From assembly GCA_910583875.1 (NCBI GenBank), contig CAJTXT010000002.1, positions 62,001 to 126,000 on the forward strand: a DNA stretch of 64,000 nucleotides, in the 5' to 3' direction. Source of the DNA: an uncultured Vampirovibrio sp. (GTDB taxonomy: Bacteria > Cyanobacteriota > Vampirovibrionia > Gastranaerophilales > Gastranaerophilaceae). A program made the translations under genes and the position numbers. This document shows, in pieces, positions 9,214 to 19,002 of the stretch. Below the pieces are notes generated by a model. That model was not told the origin of the DNA, did not search any database, and saw only the letters and a program-made list of their open reading frames with translations. Position 1 is the first letter of the stretch; each line of letters starts with the position of its first letter.

Positions 9214-12200
9214 ATGGCAGACGGAATAAGCGGAAATAAAGGGATTGAATTTATAAATTCAATACTAAAAGGGCTTGGTGTTGATGGCGATATCAACGTT
9301 AAAAGTTCTGATGTTGCATCTATATTTTCTGCTGCTGAAGATAAAAATGGCAATGGCAAAATAGATAAAGAAGAATTTACAGAAGCTATAGCAGAATATT
9401 ATAAATCAGATATCGAAAATATATCAGATCTTGAAGACGACTATATGGATGCTTGGAATGCTTTTGCAGGTATTGATAATAATGATGGTTTAACATCAAG
9501 TGATATTTCAGGAATGAATGCTCAAGTTTCTGATGCACTTTCAAAAAGTGATATGAATTATGCTAATAATGAAAACTATACTGCTCCTACTGAAAAAACA
9601 AACTCAAAAACTCCTACAGTATCTGCTGTTTCTGCTGATAGTTTATCAGGTAAATCTTCTGCTGATTTAACAGCAGAAAGAGGTGATTTACTTTCTTCTA
9701 TAGATGCCAAAAGAACAGAAAAAAATACAGCTGTATCTGAACAAAAAGCTGATATGGAAGCTAAAAAACAAGCTTATGATGAAGCTCTTGAAAAATTAGA
9801 AAGTGATGAAGTATTAGAAGGTCAAGAAAAATCTTTAAATGATTTAAAAGCTGAAAAAGAAGAAAAAGATGGTCAAATTGAAAATCAAAATGAAGTAATT
9901 TCAGGCTTAGAAGATTCTATAAGCTCTCAAAATACATTAATAAAATCCTTAGATAGTGAATTAAGTGGACTTAAAGCTCCAAGTGAATCAGATTATAAGA
10001 AAACAGTAACTGATGAAGATGGAACAACTCATGAAGAAGTAGATACAGAAGCATACAATGCAGCAATGCAAGAATATGAACAACAAAAAGCTGATTTAGA
10101 ACAACAAAAACTTGAAGCTGAAAATGTTTTAGCTGAGTTAGAACAAAATTTAGCAGCAGCAGAAGAAGCTTTAACTGTATTAGAACAAGAAGCTGCAGAT
10201 ATAGATACTCAAATTGATGATGTAACAGCAAAAATTGCAGAAACAGAAGCTGATGATGGTCCGGCACATGCTGTTAAAGAAGCGTTAGAAGCTTATAATG
10301 CATCACAAGCTGCTTTAGATGAAGCTGAATCTCAATATGATGCAGATATTGCACAATTAGAAGAAAATTTATCAGCTTATGAAACAGCAATTGCAGAAGC
10401 TGAAGCAGCAGAAGAAGAAGCTGCTAAAGCAGCTGAAAATGAACAAAAAGCTCAGCTTGGTTTAACAGATGATGAAAGAATTCAACTTGATGATGAAGGA
10501 AACGCATATGTTGAAGTTACTCCATGGCAAAGCAGCGGTAACGGAAATGATTGTTTATCTAGAATCATGGCAAATAACTATGATTATGAAGCATTAGGTA
10601 TTGAACGCGGCTCTGAAGAATATAATAAGTTACAAGAAGCAGTGATGAATGCAAATTCAGAAATCTACGGAAATGAAGAAGGTGGCGGCAGAACCAGAAT
10701 TTTAGATGGAAGCAGAGAAAATTCCGTAATTTATGCCGGTGATAAAATCACACTTCCTGATGCTTATGAAGTTTTAGGCATTGAAAAACCGGCTGCGCCT
10801 GAAACTCCGGCTGAAGAAAATGCTCCGGTTATTAAATCACCTGAAGATATTCCTTCATGTGTAAATGTTACTGATACAGATACTGTAACTGTAAATGAAA
10901 ATGGTACATTTAGAGTTGAACATGAAGATGGATCTTATGAAGATCATACTGGTCTAAAATTTGATGAAAATGGTAACTTAACATCAGAAAGAGTATCTTT
11001 ATATGGTGCTCCACGAAGTGGCGTGACACCATCAACACAAGAAAAATCATATACGTATGATGAAGAAAATAAATTAAAAACAGAAAATAGTGTTAATAGA
11101 GATTATAGAGGTGCTGTAACTTCTGAAAGTTATAAATCATATAGAGATGATGGTACTGTTTATGAATCATTATATACAAACCCTACAGATAGTGAAACAT
11201 CATATCATAATACCTATAATAAATCAGACAGAGCATATTCTGAATGGAAAGCAACTGTATATGATGCAGAAGGTAACCCTATCAATAGTACAACATATAC
11301 AATTGATGAAAATGGTAATAAAGTTCATCAACAAACTATATCTAATGGGAAACCTGTAGAAACAACTGAAGATCCTGCTGAGTCTTCAGAACCTACAACT
11401 CCTACAGACGAACCTGTAGAAGAAGGAGCTAAAGAAATTACAGATCCACATGCGCTAGAATATGTTAGTAAACTAGATACTATTCAAAAGGATATTGAAT
11501 CATTAAAAAATCTTGGTGATGACACTTCTGCTTATGTTGAGTTAGAAAAAATTTCATCAGAAGTATTACCTGAATTGATGGCTGATGAAAATGTTTCAGT
11601 AACTGATAAAGTTCAACTTCTTGAAAGTATAGCTGCTATTGATAGTGATATTATGCCTACCTATTTATCAATAAGAGAATATCCTCAAGATGCATATAAA
11701 GAAGTAATGGGTATGTTTGAAGATTGTCAAACAATTGAAGATGCTGTAGCTCTTTCAAATGCGTTTAGTACATTCTATCCTGATGGAAGTGCAATTGACA
11801 GTTTAAGTTCATATATGGTAGAACAAGTTAATCTTTCAACAAACTCAGATGATGCAAAATCTTATATGAATACACTTTCAAATTTATATTCATTGGCTAA
11901 ATCTAATGAAGATATAAAACTATTAAATGACGTATTTGCAACTGATTATCTTTCTAAAAATGTATTAAATGGTGATGCTCAAACTGAATTCATCCAAAAT
12001 ATTATGAATAATATTTCATTGCCAAAAGATTCTACAAATTATACAAATCTTCAAGATTGGCAAATTCAAGCATACTCTGAAAAATATCCTAGTGCTCAAA
12101 GCATATTAAAAGCTGTTGATTCAGGTAATCTTGATTCAAAAGTAGGTATGTACTTAATAACTCAACTAAATGGTGGTGATATTTCTTCAATTGCTAAAGA

Positions 12201-13161
12201 CTTAGAAAAGCAAGATAAATATATGGATACACTATTTAGCATGTTTGGAAATGATTATAGCCAAAAACAAACTGTAAATAATGATGTACCAAATATTATT
12301 TCCGGAGTTCAAGGTAGTAATGCAGCAACTGTTGCACAAGAACTTTCTGAAACTGCTTCTAAACTAGCTTGGTTAGAAGAAAATGAAATGTATACTCCTG
12401 AATATGAAGCATTATTGTCATCAAGGACAGAATTACTAAGCAAAGCATTAAATGATTCTTCTATATCTGTAAATGACAAAATTCAAATTATGAGTGGTAT
12501 GTCAGATAATAATCCTGATTATATGATGGAATATTTATCTTCATTCTCATATCCAAATGATACATATCAATCAGTATTAGGAATGTTTGATCAATGTTCA
12601 ACACCTGAAGAAGCAATTAAATTATCAGCTGTATTTGAAAAATTATACGGTGACGGTAGTGCTGCAAATAGTTTAAGTAATTATATTGCTTGTACTGTTG
12701 CTTCTAATTCGGAAGATGCAAAAGCCTTTGCTAACAGTCTTGCCGATTTATATAAAGATGCTACTCCGGAACAAATAAGTAAATTAAATTCTACATTTGA
12801 TACAGCTTCTACAATCCAATATCTATTCTCTAGAGGTACAGAAACTGAAATGTTAAAGAATTTATTTGGTAATGTATTCTCTAATGTTGAAAAAGTAAAT
12901 TCATCTGAAATTGCAGATTCTTTAGGGCTAAGTGAAAATGCTCTTAAGACATATCAACGAAATAATTATTCAAATGTACAATCTGTATTGTCAGGACTTG
13001 AATCAGGTAAATTAAATTCTGTACAAGCTAAATATTTCTTACAGCAATTAGGTGATACAAATCAAGTAATAGATTCTTTCCGTAATATGTCAAACGGAAA
13101 TCAAGAAAAATACTTACCTGTATTATTAGAATTATTTGGAACAAAATATTTAGAAGACTAA
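9214..13161 (+). CDS. Very large EF-hand / coiled-coil / repeat protein
   Basis: The ATG at 9214 has AAGGAG 7 bp upstream and lies downstream of the sigma-28-type promoter, so I reject the in-frame TTG at 9163. The product has 1315 residues. An EF-hand loop (DKNGNGKIDKEE, residues about 43-54) and a second degenerate one near 90 come first. A long acidic coiled coil spans about 140-410, followed by a LysM-like stretch near 500-540 (AGDKITLP). A strand-repeat region (FDENGN, YDAEGN) spans about 560-712. Two homologous helical repeats of about 230 residues end the protein (about 790-1015 and 1080-1313; shared PDAYKEVMGMF/PNDTYQSVLGMF). There is no signal peptide. A surface or exported structural role is inferred, not shown. 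Confidence 0.75.
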   Translation: MADGISGNKGIEFINSILKGLGVDGDINVKSSDVASIFSAAEDKNGNGKIDKEEFTEAIAEYYKSDIENISDLEDDYMDAWNAFAGIDNNDGLTSSDISGMNAQVSDALSKSDMNYANNENYTAPTEKTNSKTPTVSAVSADSLSGKSSADLTAERGDLLSSIDAKRTEKNTAVSEQKADMEAKKQAYDEALEKLESDEVLEGQEKSLNDLKAEKEEKDGQIENQNEVISGLEDSISSQNTLIKSLDSELSGLKAPSESDYKKTVTDEDGTTHEEVDTEAYNAAMQEYEQQKADLEQQKLEAENVLAELEQNLAAAEEALTVLEQEAADIDTQIDDVTAKIAETEADDGPAHAVKEALEAYNASQAALDEAESQYDADIAQLEENLSAYETAIAEAEAAEEEAAKAAENEQKAQLGLTDDERIQLDDEGNAYVEVTPWQSSGNGNDCLSRIMANNYDYEALGIERGSEEYNKLQEAVMNANSEIYGNEEGGGRTRILDGSRENSVIYAGDKITLPDAYEVLGIEKPAAPETPAEENAPVIKSPEDIPSCVNVTDTDTVTVNENGTFRVEHEDGSYEDHTGLKFDENGNLTSERVSLYGAPRSGVTPSTQEKSYTYDEENKLKTENSVNRDYRGAVTSESYKSYRDDGTVYESLYTNPTDSETSYHNTYNKSDRAYSEWKATVYDAEGNPINSTTYTIDENGNKVHQQTISNGKPVETTEDPAESSEPTTPTDEPVEEGAKEITDPHALEYVSKLDTIQKDIESLKNLGDDTSAYVELEKISSEVLPELMADENVSVTDKVQLLESIAAIDSDIMPTYLSIREYPQDAYKEVMGMFEDCQTIEDAVALSNAFSTFYPDGSAIDSLSSYMVEQVNLSTNSDDAKSYMNTLSNLYSLAKSNEDIKLLNDVFATDYLSKNVLNGDAQTEFIQNIMNNISLPKDSTNYTNLQDWQIQAYSEKYPSAQSILKAVDSGNLDSKVGMYLITQLNGGDISSIAKDLEKQDKYMDTLFSMFGNDYSQKQTVNNDVPNIISGVQGSNAATVAQELSETASKLAWLEENEMYTPEYEALLSSRTELLSKALNDSSISVNDKIQIMSGMSDNNPDYMMEYLSSFSYPNDTYQSVLGMFDQCSTPEEAIKLSAVFEKLYGDGSAANSLSNYIACTVASNSEDAKAFANSLADLYKDATPEQISKLNSTFDTASTIQYLFSRGTETEMLKNLFGNVFSNVEKVNSSEIADSLGLSENALKTYQRNNYSNVQSVLSGLESGKLNSVQAKYFLQQLGDTNQVIDSFRNMSNGNQEKYLPVLLELFGTKYLED

Positions 13162-13206
13162 ACATTAAGAAATATTACAAAATTTTAATAAAATTTATTA
13201 CATGAT

Positions 13207-13234
13207 TAAAGTAAATGTATAGAAATGTCGATAC
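13207..13234 (+). promoter_or_regulatory. Sigma-28-like promoter (12-bp spacer)
   Basis: TAAAGTAA (13207-13214), 12 bp, then GTCGATAC (13227-13234). It is weaker than the other three sites but in the same position relative to the start codon. The -10 box lies inside the left arm of a perfect inverted repeat. Confidence 0.5.
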
Positions 13235-13267
13235 TCCTTATATGTAGAAGTGAAGGAGTATCGACAT
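13225..13267 (+). promoter_or_regulatory. Perfect 15-bp inverted repeat covering the RBS and start codon
   Basis: ATGTCGATACTCCTT (13225-13239) and AAGGAGTATCGACAT (13253-13267) are exact reverse complements with a 13-nt loop. The right arm contains the Shine-Dalgarno AAGGAG and the first two bases of the ATG at 13266. In RNA reading through from the upstream gene the stem would hide the ribosome-binding site. RNA started from the local promoter (expected near 13241) would lack the left arm and be translatable. Confidence 0.7.
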
Positions 13268-14630
13268 GGATATAAATTCTTTAATTTCCAGTTATGTAGA
13301 GAAAAATGGAGGTGACGTTTCTTCAATTGTTGAAAAACTGAAGGATATTGGCAACTCTGTTTATGAGGAACGTTCTATTTTTTCTTATGGTGAAGATGCT
13401 TCTCCTGAAGAATTTATGGACTATATATTAAAAGCCGCTTCCAGAAGTGATGATGCTTTTAAAGATGATGTTGAGTTGCTTTTCAATATTATAGATGAAA
13501 ATGGTGACGGTACGCTTTCTGATGATGAACTTTCTATGTTTAGAAGGACAGGTGATACAAATAACGGAAAAGTAGATGGTTTTGGTTTGTGGAATAATCT
13601 TTTAAATGCAGATGAAGCAAAAGTTAATTCTGCTGCTTCTTCAGGCGGCGATACAACTGCAGTATCTGAGGGTGATACACCGGCTTCAGATTCTACTTCT
13701 GCTGATAATACAACAACAGGTGAAACAACAGCAGGTGAAACAACAGGTGGAAGTAATGCAACCGGTTCTTCTCCAAAAAATTATGATTTGAGTGATCCTG
13801 ATTCTGCAAAAGATTTTATTAGTAAATTTATAGATGAAGATCATAAAACATATGAAGAAGCTATATCTTATTTATTAGATATTGGTGCTATTAGTGATGA
13901 AGATGCAGAAAATATAAGAAATGCAATTACTAAAGGTTCCTTAAGCAAAGAAGATCAAGAAAAAGTCGATGCTTTATTATCTGTAAATCCGAATATGACA
14001 GAAGAAGAAGCTATTGAAAAATTAGGGCTTAATAGTAATGATAACACATCTGCATTAAATGAAACTGTTTATAAAGAAGTAAATGTTGAAGAATATGCTG
14101 ACCAGATATACAATGCAACAAAAGGCATGATTGGAACTGATGAAGCAGCTTTAGAATCATTGCTTAATGATGAAACTATTTCTGATGAGGATTTTGCAAG
14201 AATAGTTGAAGCTTATGAAAAGAAATATGGACAAGATGCTGGCGGTAAAGGCTTTATCACAATGATTGAAAATGAAACATCCGGCGATCTTCAAGCACGT
14301 TTAACAAGAAAAGTTGGTGAACGCTTAATGGCTGCAGCAGAAAATGGCGACGAAAAAGCTATTGATATGATTTGTAAAGAAATTTATTCTGGTACTGCAG
14401 GTCAAAACTGTACAGCTAATGATTTCTTAGATGCTATTTTTGCTACTGAAAATGAAGATGTAATATACAATATTAATGAACGTTATGGTAAAGTTAATAG
14501 CGGACGAGATTTAATTACAGATTTGAAAAATGATCATCTTGGCTTCCTTGGACTTCCTGGATTATTTGGTAGTTATGGCGAAGCAAATGATTATATTACA
14601 AAAATCAATGAGACCAAGAGACATCATTAA
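13266..14630 (+). CDS. EF-hand protein with Ser/Thr-rich linker
   Basis: This 454-residue protein of unknown function resembles its neighbour at 9214 in start context and acidic character. An N-terminal helical segment is followed by an EF-hand loop (DENGDGTLSDDE, residues about 77-88) and a partial second loop (DTNNGKVDG). A low-complexity Ser/Thr/Gly linker spans about 120-170 (SADNTTTGETTAGETTGGS), then an acidic helical C-terminal half with repeated D/E-x-A-x-x-I patterns. No signal peptide or membrane segment is seen. The RBS and start codon lie in the inverted repeat at 13225-13267. It ends at a bidirectional terminator. Calcium binding is likely from the loop; everything else is inference. 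Confidence 0.7.
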   Translation: MDINSLISSYVEKNGGDVSSIVEKLKDIGNSVYEERSIFSYGEDASPEEFMDYILKAASRSDDAFKDDVELLFNIIDENGDGTLSDDELSMFRRTGDTNNGKVDGFGLWNNLLNADEAKVNSAASSGGDTTAVSEGDTPASDSTSADNTTTGETTAGETTGGSNATGSSPKNYDLSDPDSAKDFISKFIDEDHKTYEEAISYLLDIGAISDEDAENIRNAITKGSLSKEDQEKVDALLSVNPNMTEEEAIEKLGLNSNDNTSALNETVYKEVNVEEYADQIYNATKGMIGTDEAALESLLNDETISDEDFARIVEAYEKKYGQDAGGKGFITMIENETSGDLQARLTRKVGERLMAAAENGDEKAIDMICKEIYSGTAGQNCTANDFLDAIFATENEDVIYNINERYGKVNSGRDLITDLKNDHLGFLGLPGLFGSYGEANDYITKINETKRHH

Positions 14631-14640
14631 TAACATAAAA

Positions 14641-14671
14641 AAGAAGCAGATTAATCTGCTTCTTTTTTTAT
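14641..14671. terminator. Bidirectional intrinsic terminator
   Basis: A perfect 24-base palindrome (14641-14664, arms AAGAAGCAGATT/AATCTGCTTCTT) is flanked by A and T runs. It separates the converging genes 13266-14630 and 14651-16207; the minus-strand stop codon lies inside it. Confidence 0.8.
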
Positions 14672-16207
14672 TTGTGTATCAAATTTTGTTTTATTATAAT
14701 ATTCATCTGAAATAGGCGGGTACAAATAATTATCCTTTACGGTTTCAGTTGGAACAAAAACACCCGATAAATTGTTTTCAAATACTAATGTCCAGTTTTC
14801 TTGTTCTAACATCTTGTTAAAAACAGGATATTTTTTTTCTATTATCATAACATCTGTTTTATAATCACGTATAATTTTGTACCAATCATTTTTTACTAAA
14901 TGAAAATTCTTTAATTCTAAAAGCAAATCCGGATTATAAACTTCTTCATATCTTCCATCCATTACAATTAAATTGTTTGGATATAATTTATATGCTGCAT
15001 AACTGCCCCAATCAAAATTTATAAATAAGTTTCCTGTTATATTATTTATTTTTATAAATTCGATTGCATATCGAGGATATTCTGTTTCCGTAATTCGTAT
15101 CTCTTTATTTTCGGCTATTAATGCAGGCAGAGAAACTATAATTAATAGAAAATAGACAATTATATCTTTTATCAAACAAAATGTTTTAATAAAACTTTCG
15201 TTATCTAAATGTAATTTTTTTCTTATAAATCGTATTAAAGAATTGAATAAAGAATAAAACTCGTCATATAACAAAGTGCCTGCTGTAAAAATAAAGAAAG
15301 TTTGGTGTCTTATGTGTGTTATGGATAAATAAGCCATTAAAAGAATTAAAAGTAGTTTTGTTTTATCCAGTTTTTGATAATTAATTTTATTTTTTAGAAT
15401 ATAAATAAATTGGGTTAATAACATAATTACAAGGTATATTTTATATCTTATATAACCTTTTAAATACATAGGGTGAAATGGGCTTGTCCATTCAGTTATG
15501 AAGGTTCTATCCATTGTTGCCGCGAAAAATAAAAATTTAACGTATTTAAAACCATATGGGTTAATAAATAAAGAGGCTAAACATCCTATTAGTGTATAAA
15601 TATATTCTTTATATGATTTTTTATTTAAAAATTCACCTGCAATATAAATTCCAAGTAAACCTAAGCCGCTTATACAACCGCCATGAATATTGCTCCAAAA
15701 TACCATTAATATTGGTAAAAGTATTAAGATTTTTTTATTACCTAATCTGGCTTTTTCCAAAATATATAAGAAAATTGAAAAGAATAAGCATGTAAAAAGT
15801 AAGCATCTTGTAGTAGGTCCTAATGTTTTTAATGCAGCTAGAAACATAAATACAAAATATAAAATATTATATGAAACTGTTGATTTTGGCTTATGTAATT
15901 CAACTGTTTTAAAACACATAAAAACAGTAAGGGCAGAGAGCATACCTTTTAATAGTATTAACCCGCTATCACCAAAGTATTTTAATGCTGCATAAAAAAA
16001 TACACTAGCACCCCATTCATGATCATACCAAGGATGAGTTGGGGTATATGATAAAAAATCATTTTTTAGTACTGTTAAGTTTTCTACAATACTATAACCA
16101 GCTATTAATCTTGCCCATAAATCATTATCCGGATAATTGTTAAAACAGCATATCCCAATACAAAATATGAAAATTACCGCAATACATAAATATCTTTTTA
16201 TATTCAT
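14651..16207 (-). CDS. Polytopic membrane protein, GT-C glycosyltransferase-like
   Basis: The 518-residue protein has roughly ten hydrophobic segments and a soluble C-terminal tail. The first lumenal loop holds NDLWARLIAGYSIVE and PWYDHEWG, resembling the acidic DLW...HEW loop of membrane proteins in the GT-C (polyprenol-sugar transferase) fold. The C-terminal part (NLFINFDWGSYAAYKLYP, VMDGRYEEVY) is also typical of such proteins. It starts immediately after the stop of the secreted 192-residue protein, so the two form an operon. Donor, acceptor and real activity are unknown; a non-enzymatic member of the same fold is possible. Confidence 0.55.
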   Translation of the reverse strand: MNIKRYLCIAVIFIFCIGICCFNNYPDNDLWARLIAGYSIVENLTVLKNDFLSYTPTHPWYDHEWGASVFFYAALKYFGDSGLILLKGMLSALTVFMCFKTVELHKPKSTVSYNILYFVFMFLAALKTLGPTTRCLLFTCLFFSIFLYILEKARLGNKKILILLPILMVFWSNIHGGCISGLGLLGIYIAGEFLNKKSYKEYIYTLIGCLASLFINPYGFKYVKFLFFAATMDRTFITEWTSPFHPMYLKGYIRYKIYLVIMLLTQFIYILKNKINYQKLDKTKLLLILLMAYLSITHIRHQTFFIFTAGTLLYDEFYSLFNSLIRFIRKKLHLDNESFIKTFCLIKDIIVYFLLIIVSLPALIAENKEIRITETEYPRYAIEFIKINNITGNLFINFDWGSYAAYKLYPNNLIVMDGRYEEVYNPDLLLELKNFHLVKNDWYKIIRDYKTDVMIIEKKYPVFNKMLEQENWTLVFENNLSGVFVPTETVKDNYLYPPISDEYYNKTKFDTQIKKEAD

Positions 16208-16786
16208 CTATTTTGTTTCTTCATCTTCTGTTCTTAGTTTTAATACAACAATGCCATCTTCTTCTACGTTAAATTCTGTTCCTTTTTCAACATATGTTAA
16301 AGGTGTACTTTGATATAAATTATTTCCTGCTGATTGTAATCTGTTTTGATTTTCGTTTGGTTTTAATAATCCTTTTGAAACAGCAACTACTTGAGAAAAA
16401 CCCGGAACTTTTAATATATGCCCTGTAATTGCGATGCCGGCTTGTTTTGCCATATTCTCAAAATCTTTAGGCGTAGAAGCTCTCATTGTGCCTTCTTTTA
16501 TGTTGTCTTGATTTTTATATATGATTTTGTAATATCCGTTTCTTCTTCCTCGTTTTGCCTTTATATATTCTTTTATTGTTATATTTATTACTTCATGATT
16601 TTCATATATATTTTGATTTTCACAATCCGTCTTATTTATTTGATAAAGCTGTATTGATTGGTTTACTTTTAAGTTAGCATTACTAATATGTGCCGGAGTT
16701 ACGGCATAAACTGTTTCCGGTAAAATTTCAGCATTTGCAAATATTGGGAATAATAATAAAATTACTAAAGTGTATAAAAAACGCAT
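16208..16786 (-). CDS. Secreted protein of unknown function
   Basis: 192 residues. The N-terminus MRFLYTLVILLLFPIFANAE is a clear Sec signal peptide with a likely cleavage after ANA. The mature part has strand-rich segments (VNQSIQLYQINKTD, KGTEFNVEEDGIVVLKLR) and no cysteine cluster or catalytic motif I can identify. GGAGA lies upstream of the ATG. The stop codon abuts the ATG of the GT-C-like protein. A periplasmic partner for that membrane protein is plausible but unproven. Confidence 0.6.
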   Translation of the reverse strand: MRFLYTLVILLLFPIFANAEILPETVYAVTPAHISNANLKVNQSIQLYQINKTDCENQNIYENHEVINITIKEYIKAKRGRRNGYYKIIYKNQDNIKEGTMRASTPKDFENMAKQAGIAITGHILKVPGFSQVVAVSKGLLKPNENQNRLQSAGNNLYQSTPLTYVEKGTEFNVEEDGIVVLKLRTEDEETK

Positions 16787-16839
16787 TTGTTCTCCTATCT
16801 CCTTTTCTGTATATTAGTATATCATCTTTTCTTACAATA

Positions 16840-16869
16840 AAAAAAGAAGCAATATATTGCTTCTTTTTT
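16840..16869. terminator. Intrinsic terminator
   Basis: GAAGCAATA/TATTGCTTC (16846-16863) is flanked by an A run and a T run, so it can work in either direction. It lies just downstream of the minus-strand gene at 16903-17457. Confidence 0.75.
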
Positions 16870-16902
16870 GTATATTTAGTTTTTTAATTTTTTCTTTTCT
16901 CT

Positions 16903-17457
16903 TTAAATAATCCTTTCTCTTACCATATTAATTTTTCTCAAATTACCGGAATTTTTAAATACGTTTAACGGTGTCTCCTTTCCAAAATTTCTATGCCATT
17001 CTTTCATAAAACTTTTATTACGCATTAAAGTTTTTATAAAGTTTGCGTTATTTTCAAAAATAACTGCTTTATTTAAAATATCAGAAAGGAAGCCGTCATC
17101 ATTTTCTTTTAAAGCACATAGATAATACCCATATAAGCTTTCTTGATATCTTCCGCTTCTTTTTGATATTCCTTTTTTTGTTGCTCCAACTATTTTTAAG
17201 AACTTTTCTTTTTCAAGTATTTTAGCAAAAGGAGCTAAAGAACTTGAATTAATAGAAATAAATTCAATTTGTTCTTCATTATCTACAATTGAAATTTTTG
17301 TTTTAAAGGTAAAGTCTGTTTTTGCCGGTTGAAGATAATTTAATCTATTAAAATTTTCTTCCGCAAAAATATTGGGAAGAAGTTTTTCTATATTATTAAA
17401 TTCATTTAGATTGGCTTCAATATTTCTAAAGTTTAATGTTGATTCTAAATCTGCCAT
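16903..17457 (-). CDS. Hypothetical protein under a sigma-28-type promoter
   Basis: 184 residues starting MADLESTLNFRNIEANLNEF. It is helical and charged, without signal peptide, membrane segment or recognisable domain. A basic C-terminal stretch (NKSFMKEWHRNF...NLRKINMVRERII) is notable. AAGGAG precedes the ATG at good spacing. Its promoter at 17493-17519 is the best sigma-28 match in the window, and a terminator follows at 16840-16869, so it is a single-gene transcription unit. Function unknown; it belongs with the EF-hand proteins only by promoter type. Confidence 0.65.
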   Translation of the reverse strand: MADLESTLNFRNIEANLNEFNNIEKLLPNIFAEENFNRLNYLQPAKTDFTFKTKISIVDNEEQIEFISINSSSLAPFAKILEKEKFLKIVGATKKGISKRSGRYQESLYGYYLCALKENDDGFLSDILNKAVIFENNANFIKTLMRNKSFMKEWHRNFGKETPLNVFKNSGNLRKINMVRERII

Positions 17458-17492
17458 CTTTTCTCCTTACCAATAAAAAATCTACTATATTT

Positions 17493-17519
17493 TTATCGGC
17501 ATAGTAATTATTTTCTTTA
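17493..17519 (-). promoter_or_regulatory. Sigma-28 (FliA)-type promoter, near-perfect
   Basis: On the minus strand: TAAAGAAA (17519-17512), an 11-bp spacer and GCCGATAA (17500-17493). The -10 box is a perfect match to the FliA consensus. It lies about 35 bp upstream of the ATG at 17457. Confidence 0.8.
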
Positions 17520-17629
17520 GTATTTTCTTTGATTTTTTTATTTTTGTTTACAAAAGTTAATATATTAATTTATAAAAAAGCAATTATTTTTTGCGTATAT
17601 ACTTTATATATATACAAGGAGCAAATAAG

Positions 17630-17698
17630 ATGACAGCATTAATAAAATTCATAAACAGACGTAAAAAATTCTCTACAATGGTATTATTAAATATTTAA
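17630..17698 (+). CDS. Possible 22-residue peptide
   Basis: The short frame encodes a basic, hydrophobic peptide beginning MTALIKFINRRKKFSTM. AAGGAG lies 8 bp before the ATG and TATATATA lies upstream, so the signals are better than chance. The stop overlaps the 3' end of the converging permease gene. There is no further support; it could be a remnant. Confidence 0.25.
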   Translation: MTALIKFINRRKKFSTMVLLNI

Positions 17699-19002
17699 TA
17701 CGGATAGATTGTAAAGAATACAACAGATATAGCAAACATAATCCAAGTGGTTATGTTTGTCTCGTTTTTTAAGCCGCATAGTAATTTTATTAATGGATAT
17801 ATAATAAAGGCTGAAATTATACCAATTCCGATATTGTAAGTGTATATCATTATACAAATAGTTAAAATGGCAGGTGCAAATTCAGAAATATCATCAAAAT
17901 TTATTTTTGTGATTACAGTAGTCATTAAAATGCCGACATATAATAATGCCGGAGCATATGCGTAAGAAGGAATTATCATAATTAACGGTGTAAAAATTAA
18001 ACCTGTTAAAAATAAAACTCCTACTGTTATTGCAGTTAAACCGGTTCTTCCTCCTGCACTTATACCTGTCATTGAGTCAATATATGCTCCAGGTGTTGTT
18101 GTTCCTAGTAATGGTGCAAGAATTACAGAAAGAGAGTCTGCTATCATTGCTTTTTTCTCGCTAAATTTTTTGTTTTTATTATCATCAGATTGAGTATTAT
18201 AAGAAAGCGCTATTATAGCTCCAGCAGTATCAATATTTACAAGAAGAAATAATACAAAAATCATAGGAATGAAGTTTTTGTTTAATAATCCTGCAAAATC
18301 TGTTTGTAAGAGTGATGGGGTAATACTTATAGGCATAGATATAAATTTTTCGGGCAATTCAACATCACCTAAAAGAATACCAAGTAGTGTTGTTATTATT
18401 ATAGAAATTATTACTGCTGCTTTAATGCCTTTTTTTACAAGTATTATTAAAAGTATAAAGCATAATATACCTAATATAACAGGAAGAGAGCAAAAATTTC
18501 CTGCTTCAAGCGGAATATTTTTTTGTGTAAAATTCACTATTCCCATATCTCTTAGAGCGATAAAAATAAAGAATAATCCTAAACCGGCACAGAAGGATAT
18601 TTTAATATTCTCAGGTATTTGCTCTACAATATATGTTCTTATATTTGTTAACGTCATTATTAATAATGCAATACCACATATAACAAGTGCTGCAAATGCT
18701 GTTTTGATAGAAAATCCCAAGGAACCAACAAGCGTGTATGATATAAACGCTGTTTCACCCAAAAATGGAGCAACTGCAAATGGTTTATTTGCAATAAACG
18801 CCATCATTAAACTTCCTATAAAGGCAATTAGTGCTGTTACTGTGATAGTTGAACCAAAATCTAAACCTGCATATTCTAATATTTTTGGGCTTAATACAAA
18901 TAGATATGACATTGTAAAAAAGGTAGTAAGTCCAGCCAGTAATTCGGTTGTTATATTTGTATTATTCTCTTTTAACTTAAAAATTTTTTCGATTATTTCC
19001 AT
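17695..19002 (-). CDS. NCS2-family purine permease (AzgA/PbuG type)
   Basis: 435 residues with about 12-14 membrane segments. It is a proton-coupled transporter of guanine, hypoxanthine or adenine in the inner membrane. Family signatures are visible: TTELLAGLTTFFTMSYLFVLSP near the N-terminus, KPFAVAPFLGETAFISYTLV in TM3, NIDTAGAIIALS, and GTTTPGAYIDSMTGISAGGRTGLTAI. The start shares one base with the stop of the solute-binding protein gene (TAATG). The exact nucleobase cannot be read from the sequence. Confidence 0.88.
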   Translation of the reverse strand: MEIIEKIFKLKENNTNITTELLAGLTTFFTMSYLFVLSPKILEYAGLDFGSTITVTALIAFIGSLMMAFIANKPFAVAPFLGETAFISYTLVGSLGFSIKTAFAALVICGIALLIMTLTNIRTYIVEQIPENIKISFCAGLGLFFIFIALRDMGIVNFTQKNIPLEAGNFCSLPVILGILCFILLIILVKKGIKAAVIISIIITTLLGILLGDVELPEKFISMPISITPSLLQTDFAGLLNKNFIPMIFVLFLLVNIDTAGAIIALSYNTQSDDNKNKKFSEKKAMIADSLSVILAPLLGTTTPGAYIDSMTGISAGGRTGLTAITVGVLFLTGLIFTPLIMIIPSYAYAPALLYVGILMTTVITKINFDDISEFAPAILTICIMIYTYNIGIGIISAFIIYPLIKLLCGLKNETNITTWIMFAISVVFFTIYPY

